DNA from: Talaromyces rugulosus
Lineage: Eukaryota > Ascomycota > Eurotiomycetes > Eurotiales > Trichocomaceae
Length of the DNA stretch: 64,000 bases
Assembly: GCF_013368755.1 (NCBI RefSeq)
Contig: NC_049561.1
Span: forward strand, 1,178,001 to 1,242,000
Direction: 5' to 3'
In this document: piece by piece, positions 1 through 10,874 of the stretch
Layout of the letters: every line of letters starts with the position of its first letter
Position numbering within the stretch: the stretch's first letter is position 1
Notes under the pieces: model-generated
The model's database searches: none
Seen by the model: only the letters and a program-made list of their open reading frames with translations
What the model was told of the DNA's origin: nothing
Position numbers and translations under genes: made by a program

Positions 1-404
1 TTGTGTACCAGGCCCAAGGCATCGCTGGCAACCTGCTTGGCGACGTCGCTGGAAGGGACGATGCTGGGCCGGGGAGAGAGCTTGACGGCGCGCTCGCGAT
101 AGTCGTCATCCGAGTCGGACTCGCTTCGCAGCGGCCTCGCGCCGGCTTGCTGGGCAATGTCGGGGCGGTTTGGGCCTAGAATGCCGATCAGGACGGCATC
201 GCCTTGGGTAGATCGGAGTGCTTTGTGCGTCCGGTGATGCTTACGCGAACGGCCACCGTCCGAGCCTGGCGAGTCTCGGTCTCGCGAAGCAGGCCGCTTG
301 TGAGGGAAGGGAGGCGAGGGTTCGTCGGGCCCGTACTTGATCACCGCCGGCTGCAGGGCCGGGGAGCGATTGCAGGCGTCATCGGAGTCATACACGTCGG
401 CCAT
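1..404 (-). CDS. N-terminal part of an unidentified disordered protein (partial, runs off the left edge)
   Basis: On the minus strand an ATG at 404-402 opens a frame that stays open to the window edge, giving 134 residues beginning MADVYDSDD. The product is rich in Pro, Ser, Arg and Asp. It has a basic stretch (SRKHHRTHK) that could be a nuclear localisation signal and an acidic SESDSDDD patch, with no folded domain in the visible part. Codon use is GC-rich at third positions, like the neighbouring genes, and no stop interrupts the frame, which supports real coding. I do not recognise the family. A nuclear regulator with its DNA-binding domain further left is a guess. The leader just upstream contains other ATGs (for example near 437 and 450), so upstream ORFs or a more distal start are possible. 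Confidence 0.6.
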   Translation of the reverse strand, partial: MADVYDSDDACNRSPALQPAVIKYGPDEPSPPFPHKRPASRDRDSPGSDGGRSRKHHRTHKALRSTQGDAVLIGILGPNRPDIAQQAGARPLRSESDSDDDYRERAVKLSPRPSIVPSSDVAKQVASDALGLVH

Positions 405-2130
405 GGGAGATCTGTCGGATGCGTCAGAAGGATATACATGTGGATGGACATGATGTGGTGGCGGCTTACCGGATGATGCACGAATGCACTCAAAAGCTCA
501 GTCAATGACCATCAATAGTACGAGAACACAATGACCATCAATAGACGAGGACACAGTAACCATGTAGCACGAGGACAAATGTACAATGTCGCGGCAATGG
601 CACGAGAAGAGCCGCAGTTATAGGCAGGGCGCCGAGGCAGCCAGAATAAAGCACAATCGCAGGAAATTGGCAGGCTGACGAATGCTGGCGCGCAGCAGCC
701 AATCACGGGGCGGGCTAGCTACCAATTACGCGGCGCAATCAAGTGCGGCGGTAACAGTGTCGATCGCCCCTGACAGGATGGGAGAAGAAGCACGGCAAGG
801 GAGGAGGAAGTGAGAGGAAGAGGGAGAACGGCGAGGCAGAGAATTTGAGCGAGGCTGAACAGCGAGGTAGGGAGGTGGAGGGAGACAGAGGGAGGTCTCC
901 GAGAACTGAGGGAGAGACAGAGGCTCAGCTGGCACAAACAGCGGAACTGCGGAAGTCGGGCTGCAGCAAGAAGAGCACAGCACTCGGCGGAGAAACACAG
1001 GGTTTCGGTCGGTCAGCAGTCTCGCGCTCGAGTCGATAGTTATCGAGGACTATTTGGAGCGGAAGAATCGAGCGAAAAAAGTTGCAGCAAACAATTAAGG
1101 CCATGAGGCTCTGAAGTGGCACGAGCCGCAAGAAATAGGAATCGACGGGCGGGCCCACGGCAACGACGACGACGCCGATCGTTTGCTTCCCCTCTCCGAC
1201 CCGTCGCGGGCTAGTGAGTGGCGCCAGCGAGTATTCCACGGTGCAGGCCTAGTACTGCAGGGAGGCTAGCCTGCATTCTCGAGGGCCTGCTGACGGAGAC
1301 AGACAGAGGCAGAGATACAGAACAGAGTCTGAGAGAGACTGAGAGAGAGTCGGGAGAAACAGAGACACTGTCGAGACAGACACGCAAAACAGCAAGAGAC
1401 AAGACGCCGACCGGGAAGGAAGGAGCGCGCGATGACGAGGCCTCTGCGCCACACGCTCTTTCCTCGCGGCTCATCCGGGCCCGTATTGGCCATACGCGGC
1501 TCCGTCGCTGCCGGCCGCGTGTTTGCGGTAACTTTTGGTAATTACCGCGTATCGCCAATAAGCCGCGCCGGAATGAGGCTCTTCTAGTGGACGCCGCGCC
1601 CCACAGCGGGGCCCCGTAGCGGCCAATGGCAGCGGCCAGCGGCTCTGCCAAGCCCGCCGTCCGTCGACGTCGTATGCATGCGTGTCCAATGGGCACCGTA
1701 TTATGACTGGATGGGCGTGCGTGGCACAGGCTATATTGCTACTATCTACCAGATTGCGCCATTTATATATTACATATATGTATGTACATTTATTCCAACA
1801 TATTGGGAGCTTTGTTCTTGATATCCTTCTCAACATGTCCAGAAACAAACAAAACAAGAAGGAATCATCCAAGACACGGGCAGTCCGAACCACGTCAGCC
1901 ATGCAGTACTACTACCACGTAAATAGTAATAGTAATATCATAGTTATAGGTCAGCATAACCTGACCTGACCTGAAACATGAGTAAGATCCAGACTGGGCT
2001 AGTCCCAACAGTCGCTAATCTGATTGGCATACACTTCTTTTCACCCGACCACGTATAGTAGTATATACCATGTATACTCCATATCGCCTACGTATATGCA
2101 TGCGTCACTGATCCGGAGATATTCTCCAAA
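405..2130. other. Intergenic, upstream of the left-edge gene
   Basis: This stretch of about 1.7 kb holds no gene I can support. It contains purine-rich GA tracts (about 780-940 and 1280-1400), which on the minus strand are CT-rich as in fungal promoters and leaders of minus-strand genes. Open frames here are low-complexity Ser/Leu/Arg-rich readings of those tracts. From about 1750 the sequence becomes AT-rich, leading to the 3' end of the next gene. Confidence 0.6.
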
Positions 2131-3334
2131 CTACAATTTCCCCCTCGCCCTCTCCGCCTCGGCCACTCGTACGCGCTGGTACGTCTCCTCGGCAAACGGC
2201 TTCATCTTCAACGCATACTCGCGCGCGTGCGCACTGCTGGCCTGCCGCAGCGCATACCGTGCCGCTATGCCCTGCATAATCACCGAGCTGCGAAAAAAGA
2301 AAAACGCATCGCCCCAAGTCACATCTGCCCTCGGATCCCAGCCGGCCGCCTGCCCATACCACTCGAGGCTCTGCGCGCGCGTGGGGATGCCGGGCGTGTG
2401 GCCCGGTTGAAACGCCGCCGCCTTGCCCTCGTTCGTGTCCATGTGCCACGGGCTTGTCAGATTGCAGATATCTGACAGCGGGTGGCCGATCGTGGCCATT
2501 TCCCAGTCCAGGATGCCAATCACACGTGGCTCTGTCGCGTGGAATACCAGGTTGTCGATCTTGTAGTCGCCGTGCACAAACGTCGACCGGTCGCGCGGCT
2601 GGCTCGCCCTGTCCGAGAAGAAGCGCACGTTTTCGCCAATGTGTGGCAGCTCGCCCACGGCCTGTTTCGTGTCGACGTCAACTGCGCCCGCCTGTGTCTG
2701 CGATATCCGCGTTAGGGTTGCGATCTGCCGGTCGTAGAAGCCCGTCGGCTTGCCGAATTTCTCCATGCCGACGGACTTGGGATCGACCCGGTGCAGTTTG
2801 CCGAGCGTGCGAAGGGCATCATGCCAGCTGGTTTTTTGTCAGTTTGAAACCGGGGAGGGGCCTTTTGTTGCTCGGGTGTCTCACAGTTCGTTTCGCTCCG
2901 TCGCACTCACGCCGGGAAACGCTGGGTCGGTAAACATCCTGCCCGCCAGAAACTCCATGATATAAAACGGCGTCCCGATCACGCTGCTGTCCTCGCACAG
3001 GATATACGCCTTGGGCACAGGCACGTCTGTCTGCTCCAGCGCGTGGATGATCTGGTACTCGCGCTCGACCATGTGCGCCGTCTTGGAGAGCAGCTTGCCG
3101 GGCGGCTTCTTGCGTAGCACGAATTTCTGGCCATCGCTGGCTGTGAGCTGGTACGTGGGGTTGGACTGTCCAAAGCCAAACTACCAATCAATGTTAGCTT
3201 TCTTTAGTTGGAAGTCGTAGCAAGGCATATCCAACCTGCTTCACGTCCAGCGGCGTCTTGACCACCGGCAGGTTCTGCCCAATGTACCTCTCGAGCGAGG
3301 CAATGTCAATCGGTTGTCGCAGCGGGCCCGCCAT
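2131..3334 (-). CDS. Aminoglycoside phosphotransferase (APH)-fold kinase, ACAD10/11-like
   Basis: Three exons (3236-3334, 2885-3180, 2131-2827) join to 363 residues. Both introns (3181-3235 and 2828-2884) have GT...AG ends, and the second restores ...[15 protein letters not shown]. The APH fold is clear. An N-lobe ATP-binding region holds VLRKKPPG. The catalytic loop [11 protein letters not shown] carries the Brenner-motif Asp and Asn, and the metal-binding segment [16 protein letters not shown] carries the second Asp. This architecture matches the kinase-like domain fused to acyl-CoA dehydrogenase in animal ACAD10/11, here as a stand-alone protein common in fungi. In the animal proteins the domain phosphorylates 4-hydroxyacyl-CoAs; whether this one does is inference. 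It is divergent from dut across a 380-bp promoter. Confidence 0.88.
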
Positions 3335-3714
3335 AGTGCACTGTCGAGGATAATTGAAGTAAGAGACTGCCAGTCGTGGAGCGTGCTCCAGACGTGTTCA
3401 TGAAGGAACCAAACAGGAGTAGCCGGGGCCGAGGCAACTGAGCTTCTCCGGGGCCGCCGAGGTCTCCGCTTCCCCGCTTACTCAGTCTTGAACACTAATA
3501 ATACTACGTATGCTGTAGTGTCAAGACTCGAGGCCAATTGCAGTGGATAATATATAGGACTAACTATTACTAACAGATAATAACTACGTACTGAGTAACC
3601 ACAGTAAATCGTATCCTAGACTAGTAGTACTACGGGTAATGCTAAGATAGGGCCCAGCCCTAAACTTTACACGCGGCGCGTCCCTCACCGCCCAGACGCG
3701 TCGACAGAACCAAG
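3335..3714. promoter_or_regulatory. Divergent promoter between the APH-like kinase and dut
   Basis: This 380-bp intergenic region separates two genes transcribed away from each other, so it must hold both promoters. Its 3' part (3500-3660) is AT-rich. Close to the dut start it becomes GC-rich and carries ACGCGT. Confidence 0.6.
3696..3701. promoter_or_regulatory. MCB-type (ACGCGT) box just upstream of dut
   Basis: A palindromic ACGCGT lies 14 bp before the dut ATG. In yeasts this MluI cell-cycle box binds MBF and drives G1/S expression of DNA-synthesis genes. The assignment is by motif and neighbour only, and the site is so close to the ATG that it may lie in the transcribed leader. Confidence 0.35.
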
Positions 3715-4579
3715 ATGCTGCGACCTGCGTCCAAGGGATGGCGTCTCGTTTATAGACCCATGATTCGCACCTGCAATTCCTTCCCACACACCGTCTTGCG
3801 TTTCTCGACCTCGTCTACCATGACCAAGGAGACCACACCACCTCCAGACACCTCCGCCGCCGCCGTACACGAACCTCCATCTCTCCCTGCATCCCCGCTC
3901 CCAAAGCGAACAAAAACAACAGAACCCGATTCGAGCATTGCCTCCGTCATGGCTTCGTCTACCTCCAATGGCACCGCCGTCACATCCATCTCGCAGCCCC
4001 AGCCACCGCTGATGGTGAAAAAGCTGGTCGAGTCAGCCACGGCGCCCACGCGCGGTTCTGCGTTTGCTGCGGGATACGACATTTACAGTGCAAAGGAGGC
4101 TGTTATCCCGGCCAAGGGCAAGGGTCTTGTTGACACGGGGCTGGCTATTGCTGTTCCAGAGGGCACATGTTTGTTTCCTGCATTGATAAAAACAATGCTA
4201 CCGCGTTTTTTTCTGACTTGAGGGTAGACGGCCGCATTGCGCCGCGCAGTGGCCTCGCGTCCAAGAACTTTATCGACACCGGTGCCGGTGTGATTGATGC
4301 GGATTATCGCGGCGAGGTCAAGGTCTTGCTGTTTAACTTTTCCGATGTCGACTTTACGAGTATGTCTCTTTATTTCGTGCTGTTTCGAACGAGGCTAATG
4401 TGCAACAGTCAAACAGGGAGACCGAATCGCCCAGCTTGTGTTGGAAAGAGTGAGCATTGCCGTTTCATCTCTGTTGACCCATCTAACTCGTCCAGATTTA
4501 TACCCCAGATGTCCTCGTGGTGGAACAGCTCGAAGAGAGCGTGCGTGGCGTCGGAGGGTTTGGCAGCACTGGCAAATAG
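3715..4579 (+). CDS. dut: dUTP diphosphatase (trimeric dUTPase)
   Basis: Four exons (3715-4168, 4228-4359, 4409-4449, 4496-4579) give 236 residues. The five dUTPase motifs appear in order: AGYDIYSA (residues 119-126), [19 protein letters not shown] with the catalytic Asp, [10 protein letters not shown], and the C-terminal [11 protein letters not shown]-loop-like arm. The enzyme hydrolyses dUTP to dUMP and PPi, keeping uracil out of DNA and supplying dTMP synthesis. The first 100 residues are not part of the fold. They begin with an Arg/Ser-rich, acid-poor segment that looks like a mitochondrial presequence, followed by a second in-frame ATG at 3820 (MTKETTPPP) and a Pro/Ser-rich linker. Mitochondrial and nuclear forms from two starts are therefore plausible. 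Confidence 0.95.
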
Positions 4580-4860
4580 GTGCATACGAATTACGATGTA
4601 GACAATTGAATTATTTATATCCATTACTATTCACTATTCCTTGTTACAAGGTTCATGAACAAGTGCACGCGATCAATGATGTACTCCGATGTAGTGAACG
4701 GCCCGAGTTAGTCAGAACAAAGTGGCGGCGACGTGCTCGAATAGCGGGGCTGCATTTTTGACTTTGCAGACGCGATAATTGATTGTTTGCGTCTCTTTGT
4801 TCGACGACAACTGTTTATTTGTTTTTAATCCTACTTAGACCACGTCTTCTTATAGCTATC

Positions 4861-6228
4861 ATGTCTGGAGAACAGGACATGGTCCCAGAGACCAAAGTCC
4901 TCGCGATAGCCAGCCATGTAGGTCCTCTTCCATGCTCGATGCACGAACATGCTAATATGATATCTCTACAGGTCTCCTACGGGTCAGTTAATTTCTTTTT
5001 AAAAGGCCTTCTTAGTCACTGACAATTGCCAGGTTCGTCGGCAACACAATGGCCACCTATGTCATGCAGTCGCTGGGCTGCGAAGTCGCCGGCATCAACA
5101 CCGTCCACTTTAGTAAGACCTTCAACACCCTGAACAACATCTTTACTAACCAGTAACCACAAGGCAACCACACTGGCTACCGCCAAGTCAAAGGCACCAA
5201 AACCAGCGCCCAGGAAATCCGCGAGCTCTACCAGGGTCTCGCCCAGAGCTATCTAACCGACTTTGACGTGCTGCTCTCGGGCTATGCGCCGTCTGCAGCG
5301 GCCGTCGAGGCCGTGGGCGATATCGCCGAGGATCTCAAGCGGAGGGCAGAGTCGAGGCCGGGCTCGTTTTTCTGGAGTGAGTCTTTTTTTTTATCGCCAT
5401 TTCCACTTTTCTTTCAAACTAACAAAAGCAGTCCTGGACCCGGTCATGGGCGATCTCGGCCGTCTGTACGTGAACGAGGACGTCGTGCCGGCATATAAAA
5501 AAGCAATCCGCCATGCAGATCTGATATTGCCAAACCAATTCGAAGCCGAGTGAGCACCTACAATTACTTTCATCCTCTCTCTCTCTCTCTATCTCTCTAA
5601 TTGTGATTGTAGAGTCCTCTCCGGCGTCAAAATATCCACCGTCGCCGACATCACCGCTGCCATCAGCGCCATCCACGCAACCTACTCAATCCCGCACGTC
5701 ATCGTCACCTCGATACAGCTCTCACGCCTGGGCTCGTCGACGCCCACCTCGACACTGACCGTGATCGGCTCAACCATCCGCTCCGACGGCTCTCCGCGCC
5801 TGTTTAGCGTCGACGTACCAGCTCTCGACTGCAATTTTAATGGTACGGGCGACATGTTTGCGGCGCTGATGGTGGCGCGTCTGCGTGAGGCTGTTTTCAC
5901 GGCTTCGACAACGCCGCAGCTGAAATCCACGCGCTCGTGGGTGTCGCCAGATGACGTTGCGTCGACGGATTTGCCGCTTGCGACGGCCACGGAGAAGGTG
6001 TTGTCGAGTATGCACTATGTGCTGGAACGCACCATGGAGGCGCGCACGGCTGAGCTTGCTGCTGCTGCGGACGAACAGGATGATACAGATGGTAGCACCG
6101 ACGAGCAGAGACAGTTCCGGAAGCATTTGCGAGAGACCAAGGCAGGCGAGGTCCGGTTGATTCGGAATGTGCATGCTTTGCGCAGTCCAAAGGTCATCTT
6201 TAGAGCTCGCGAGTGGCAGAGCTCGTAG
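4861..6228 (+). CDS. Pyridoxal kinase (PdxK/PdxY family, Bud16-like)
   Basis: Six exons (4861-4917, 4972-4982, 5033-5112, 5164-5376, 5432-5549, 5613-6228) join to 364 residues. The spliced N-terminus reads ASHVSYGFVGN, then INTVHFSNHTGY, both typical of pyridoxal kinases. [10 protein letters not shown] (from about residue 121) and [10 protein letters not shown] (about residue 237, catalytic Asp and anion hole) complete the ribokinase-fold active site. It phosphorylates pyridoxal, pyridoxine and pyridoxamine in PLP salvage in the cytosol. The second exon is only 11 nt, but it is needed to restore the conserved SYGFVGN. A low-complexity acidic insert ([15 protein letters not shown]) sits near the C-terminus, making the protein longer than the roughly 300-residue bacterial enzymes. 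Confidence 0.93.
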
Positions 6229-6726
6229 TATTTAGTTATATATTATTATTATTATTATTCAGGTCAAGATTATAATATTATTGATAGAATAGACTTTGTT
6301 CACATTGCTATTATTCCACTCCTTAACAACCAACTACGAGCTACGATAAATGTAGCCCTCCGTCCATGCACCCTCCCGCCACGGAATCAGGGAGAGGGTG
6401 TTTGGTAATTGGAGGGCAAAACTGATCTTGGCACGAAAAGAAATTAATCCTTCAGCAAATGGGCACGGGAGAGCCACAGAGCTGTACACACATATGCCTG
6501 TATATCACCATGAAAGGTAGATAGTATGAAGCGAATTGAACAATGTTCAATCATTGCTTGTATTCAAGTATCCCTCTTTTAACACCGAAATAAAATCAAA
6601 TAGTCGAATGCCAATTTCATCTGCAAGTCATAACAATATCACTGTACTGTATAGTGTTTCGCCGCTTGGAGACATGAAGTTTTTTTTAATTTTTTGTTCT
6701 CTTCGTTATGTTGACATTTTCAAACG
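6229..6726. other. Convergent 3' intergenic region
   Basis: This 498-bp region lies between the tail-to-tail pyridoxal kinase and RPL29 genes. It is AT-rich, with a short ATT trinucleotide run at 6240-6258, and should hold both polyadenylation regions. No gene is seen. Confidence 0.5.
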
Positions 6727-7111
6727 CTAAGCAATCTCACGCTTGCCCTCTTTGCGCTCCTTCTGTTGAAATTGTCAGTCATCCGTTTTGTATGTATGTT
6801 TGTCCGAGATGTGCGAGTCAACGTACCAATGCCTTCATGGTACCGTGAAGAGCGTGTCTGTGGTTGCGACGGAACTTGGGGTCGACACCCTTGAGGGAAG
6901 GGTAACGGTAGGTCTTGGGCTTCTTGATACTGTTGACAAGTCGATTAGTGGCTGCGAGGAATCAAGCCGATGGTTAAAAAGCGACGAACCCGTTACGGTG
7001 AGCCTTCTTGCTCTGGTTGTGCTGGGACGAGTTCTTCGACTCTGTGTGAAAAAAACGGTCAGTACGTGAGAAATTTGGTGGTCGCAAGAGAAAAGGGTAC
7101 GAACTGGCCAT
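6727..7111 (-). CDS. rpl29: 60S ribosomal protein L29 (eL29)
   Basis: Four small exons (7105-7111, 6990-7041, 6827-6929, 6727-6762) splice to a 65-residue, strongly basic protein beginning [20 protein letters not shown] and continuing [19 protein letters not shown]. This is the eL29 signature, and the length is right for the family. The coding part of the first exon is only 7 nt, and no single exon encodes more than about 35 residues. The protein is a component of the large cytosolic ribosomal subunit. It is divergent from the ATP synthase delta gene. Confidence 0.95.
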
Positions 7112-7729
7112 CTTGACGGTGTTGTCGCGATGATGTGGTTGTCGTGAGTGAGGACTGAACTGGAGAGAGAAACTTGGTTGTTCTTGCGGGTAGGCGTTAA
7201 GGACTTTCGCTTGTGTGGGAGACTTCGCTTAGGCGGATGCGGTTAGCGCGCTCGGGACTAATATGTACAGTCAGGTAACTAGGTACTTTGGAAGTATGTA
7301 CGTAGCTAGTTAACTGCCAAGTCAACAGACAGGCGTTGACTATTGTTATTGTTATTAAATTGCTTTCAATTGCACTATACATATGGACAAATTAAAATAA
7401 TTTCCAATAACGCTACTTGAGTGAATGCCTGCTCAAGAGTCAAAGCTACAGTCGTTGCATTGTACAAGACCAAATACTGCATAATATTACCTTGAATAAT
7501 CAGGAAAATGTTCTTGCAACATGCATAATACAAGTATGCATTGCGCAGCTTTTTCATATCATTATTCATTCACCTTATGGTGCCTATACTATGATACTCC
7601 GAGCTGAAACACGTGACCTCCCCATCGGGTTAGCATTCCGTTCCGACTTCGACCGTTCTCTTGAACCACCTCAGCATTTGACGGATCATCAAAGTCCTGC
7701 AAACCTCACCCTCCTCAACCCATTGCACA
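7112..7729. promoter_or_regulatory. Divergent promoter between rpl29 and atp16
   Basis: This 618-bp region separates two head-to-head housekeeping genes. An AT-rich core at 7330-7600 is flanked by mixed sequence near each start. No further feature can be assigned. Confidence 0.5.
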
Positions 7730-8601
7730 ATGAGCTCTCTCCGGTTCGCTCGCGCTGCCCTGCGGGCGCGTCCCGCCGCCATTCGCCTCCCTCTCGGTCG
7801 CAGAACCTATGCCGACGCCGTGGCCGACAAGATCAAGCTGTCCCTGGCTATGCCTCACCAGGTACGACCCGGCTTTTGTCCGATGGACAAGGACGGAAAC
7901 TTTTTACCTTGTTGGGATGAATATTCAATACTGACGCTGCTGTCTATTTAGAACCTCTACAAGTCTACCGACGTGTACGTTTTCCAATTCAATCCGCCCA
8001 TCCCGACTTTTTTTTTTCTTTTAACTATGCGCGACCCAACAACCATAACTAACACCCCCTCAGTGTCCAAGTCAACGTCCCCGCCGAGTCCGGTGAAATG
8101 GGTATTCTTGCCAACCACGTTCCTTCCATTGAACAACTGAAGCCCGGCCTCGTTGAGATCATCGAGGAGAGCGGTGGCTCCAAGCAGTTCTTCCGTACGT
8201 TGACCACAAAACTACAACACCATAACAACCGGTATACATTGCATATCAAACAATACTGACTGGAATGGGACTATAGTGTCTGGTGGCTTCGCCGTCGTCC
8301 AGCCCGACTCCCGCCTCAGTGTCAACGCTGTTGAGGCTTACCCTCTGGAAGACTTTTCCGCCGAGGTTAGTTTATTCGCCGCAGTCTGCATACTTGTCTT
8401 TTTTACTAACAATATAATCCAGGCTATTCGCAACCAGATTGCCGAAGCCCAGAAGATTGCTGGTGGCAGTGGCAGTGAGCAGGACATTGCCGAGGCTAAG
8501 ATCGAGCTTGAGGTATGCCAATCGTTTCTTTCGGTCTGTACACATTGCTAATTGAGTATCTTTGACAGGTCCTTGAAACCCTCCAGGCCCACGTGAAATA
8601 G
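7730..8601 (+). CDS. atp16: Mitochondrial F1-ATP synthase subunit delta
   Basis: Six exons (7730-7861, 7952-7974, 8064-8194, 8277-8365, 8423-8512, 8569-8601) give 165 residues. The N-terminus (SSLRFARAALRARPAAIRL) is a classic amphipathic, Arg-rich mitochondrial presequence ending near RRTYA. The mature part holds the beta-sandwich of the delta/epsilon family: VQVNVPAESGEMGILANHVP, LKPGLVEI and FLSGGFAVVQPDSRL. A C-terminal helical hairpin follows. The subunit sits in the central stalk of complex V and couples the c-ring to F1. The 23-nt second exon and short introns match the pattern in this window. Confidence 0.95.
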
Positions 8602-8822
8602 ACCTGTTGATGTAAATATTCATATGCAACTTTTCACACCGTGTTTCAGTCTATTTCAAAACTATGTAGAATTATCCTCTATCGAAGAGCTTCTCTTCAT
8701 CAATAGCATTTCATTTGTATTCTACTCCCGGTCATTATGTTATATTAAGCCATACGCTGGATCCTGTTATTGAAAGGCTAGCATCTCATTTGAAGACTTT
8801 TTTAAAAAAACCTTAAGCAAAT

Positions 8823-10355
8823 TCATCGCCATACAATCAACCGCTTATCAAACCCGCCACTCACCACCCACTCTTCCCTGGAATCCTCCTTTTCCCCAAC
8901 CCATCCCGCCCAGATACTTCTTACTTTGCTGCCTACTTCATGGCCATTCTTTAACATTGTCACTATTTTCCCAGTCTTGGCCTCGATGCCTCGAATCACC
9001 CCGTCGTCCCCATTCACCCAGACACCAGAACCGTCCGGTCGCCAGACGACCTGCGGCGTCGAGTACGGGGTTTGCGGAGCGAATGTGTTTGTCTGGATCA
9101 CGATTGCCGCGTCTTCGCGGTTTTGCAGGGCTAGTGCGGCCATCGCTTGGGTTGCCTGCGATACCGAGGCGGATTCGTTTCGCTCTTCCCGAGTCTGCGG
9201 AGTGGAATCTTGTGTGGAGGAGGAAGAAGAAGAAGGGAATAATAATCGGATAATCATGACTTTCATATGTGGCATCGTTGACAAAGCAACAGCCAAAAGC
9301 CCAGGGTCGTGGGGACTCAGTGCCAAACAAGACGGCGAAAAGGCAATCCATGCATTGGAATGCGGCGCGAGGTTTTGTTTTCCTATTTCTTCGCACTGGA
9401 CCGTAGCAGCATTATCAGTGTCGTCGTTGGTGCTGCGCAGGGCTTCCAGGTTATAGAAGTAGATATGTGTCGAGTCTCGCCGAGACACTAAAAGAGTCAA
9501 CTCTTGCGTGTCTGGGTTTCGGGTAATGAGGACGGATTCGGGATTCGTGGGTAGTTTTATGGCTCCCACGGGCTCGCCAATTTTAGGAGCGTCTGGTGGA
9601 GAAGGCACTTTCATGTGGTAAACCAGGACTTGGGCATCCCATCCCGCAGTGGCAATCCATACATTCCCATCATCGCGGTCTTCATATGCGGCTACCTGCA
9701 CAGTGTACTTGGAGTGGTCCTTTCTGCTGTCTATGACTTGGTCGTTCTGAACTAGGAGAAGCTTTCCGGACATGCCAGTTAAGAACTGATATTTCCCATC
9801 ACAGACACTGGTCTGGGAAAGAATGGGAGAATCCGACAGTTGCGTCATCGAGGCGGCCACGGTCTGGTCTGCGTCTAGGTTGAACAGACTGAGGCGCTTG
9901 TCAGCCCCGGTAGCGACGACATATGAAGTGCTGCTCTCCTTGTCGTCTCGCTTCCATGGCTTCACGGACACGTGGAGCAGATTAGTCGAGCTTGGAGTGC
10001 CAACCACCGTTGGTTGTGATGGTGCTAGGATATGGTTAGATCAAATGAGCACATGAAAGTCCATGGTCAGCCTACCAAGGGAAGTCCACTGGTCCTTGGC
10101 AGACACGGACTCGTCATGTCTTTCAAAAGTCAGGCTTTGATCAAATGTCTTCTTTTCCTGGATAATGTCCTCGAGGGTCCACCGGCCTACGCCGGCTGGC
10201 TCGGAAGCAGGTTCTTTTTCTGTTGTCTCTCCTGCATCTGAAGGGAGACCTGCCTCGCGTATAAAGGCGTCCAGAGTCTCGGTGTAGTTGTTGGAGCGCA
10301 AGAACCGTGCCACGAGGAGACTGGCGAGAGGGGCCGATTGTGTAGGTGGCGCCAT
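8823..10355 (-). CDS. LisH-domain WD40-repeat protein
   Basis: Two exons (10076-10355, 8823-10024) give 493 residues. Intron 10025-10075 restores WTSLAPSQPTVV. Residues about 10-35 (SLLVARFLRSNNYTETLDAF) form a LisH dimerisation motif. The rest looks like a divergent beta-propeller with repeat-like elements (VATGADKRLSLFNLD, IATAGWDAQVLVYH, VVWRPDGSGVWVNGDDGVI) ending in a canonical VVSGGFDKRLIVWR blade at the extreme C-terminus. Such proteins act as scaffolds, for example in ubiquitin ligase or splicing complexes, but I cannot name a specific ortholog. It shares a 519-bp divergent promoter with the NCBP3-like gene. Confidence 0.85.
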
Positions 10356-10874
10356 TACTTGTTACTTTTCAGTTTATTTATTAATGATTATTCGTCTCGC
10401 TCGATCAGATCGACCATGTCAATTACGCCTCGAGATGGACTCGACCGGCCGATTGGCTGTGTGTCACTGGTGAGACTCGCGTCCACAAAGTATCCAAGCC
10501 AAGAAGGACGGAAACAGAACCAGACAAAAGAAAGCCAAGGGTTCTGAAAATAAAAAATAAAAGCAGTGTCCTCAAAGTGCTAAATATAAATATAAAGCCA
10601 AGGTGAAGAAAGAAGAAAAGCGCCAAGACGCGGGCGGCGCTAAGTATCCGGTCTCTCGGGCCCGACTTCACCTGTTGATCGCCGCAGTTGTCACTCACTG
10701 CCAGAGCCTCTCCACCTCACCCCCGACCCTTCCCCGCGCCTCTCCTCTTCCAACCGCCTCAGAACGAAGAAGAACAGAGACACAGGCAGATGCCGCACTA
10801 CTCATAACCTCCTCATTGACATCTCGCGACCCCTTTTCAGTCTTTTCTCGCCAACGCTTTCCACTGCAACAGCT
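10356..10874. promoter_or_regulatory. Divergent promoter between the LisH/WD40 and NCBP3-like genes
   Basis: This 519-bp region lies between two head-to-head genes. It is purine-rich on the plus strand at 10500-10620 and becomes pyrimidine-rich (CTCCACCTCACCCC-like) before the ATG at 10875, as fungal leaders do. Confidence 0.5.

Noticed and set aside
1211..1902. Two 140-160 codon minus-strand frames
   Set aside because: They are Ser/Arg/Leu-rich readings of CT/GA tracts with no family motif, and overlap equally long frames on the other strand.
9001..9460. Long plus-strand frames inside the WD40 gene
   Set aside because: They are antisense shadows of a well-supported coding exon.
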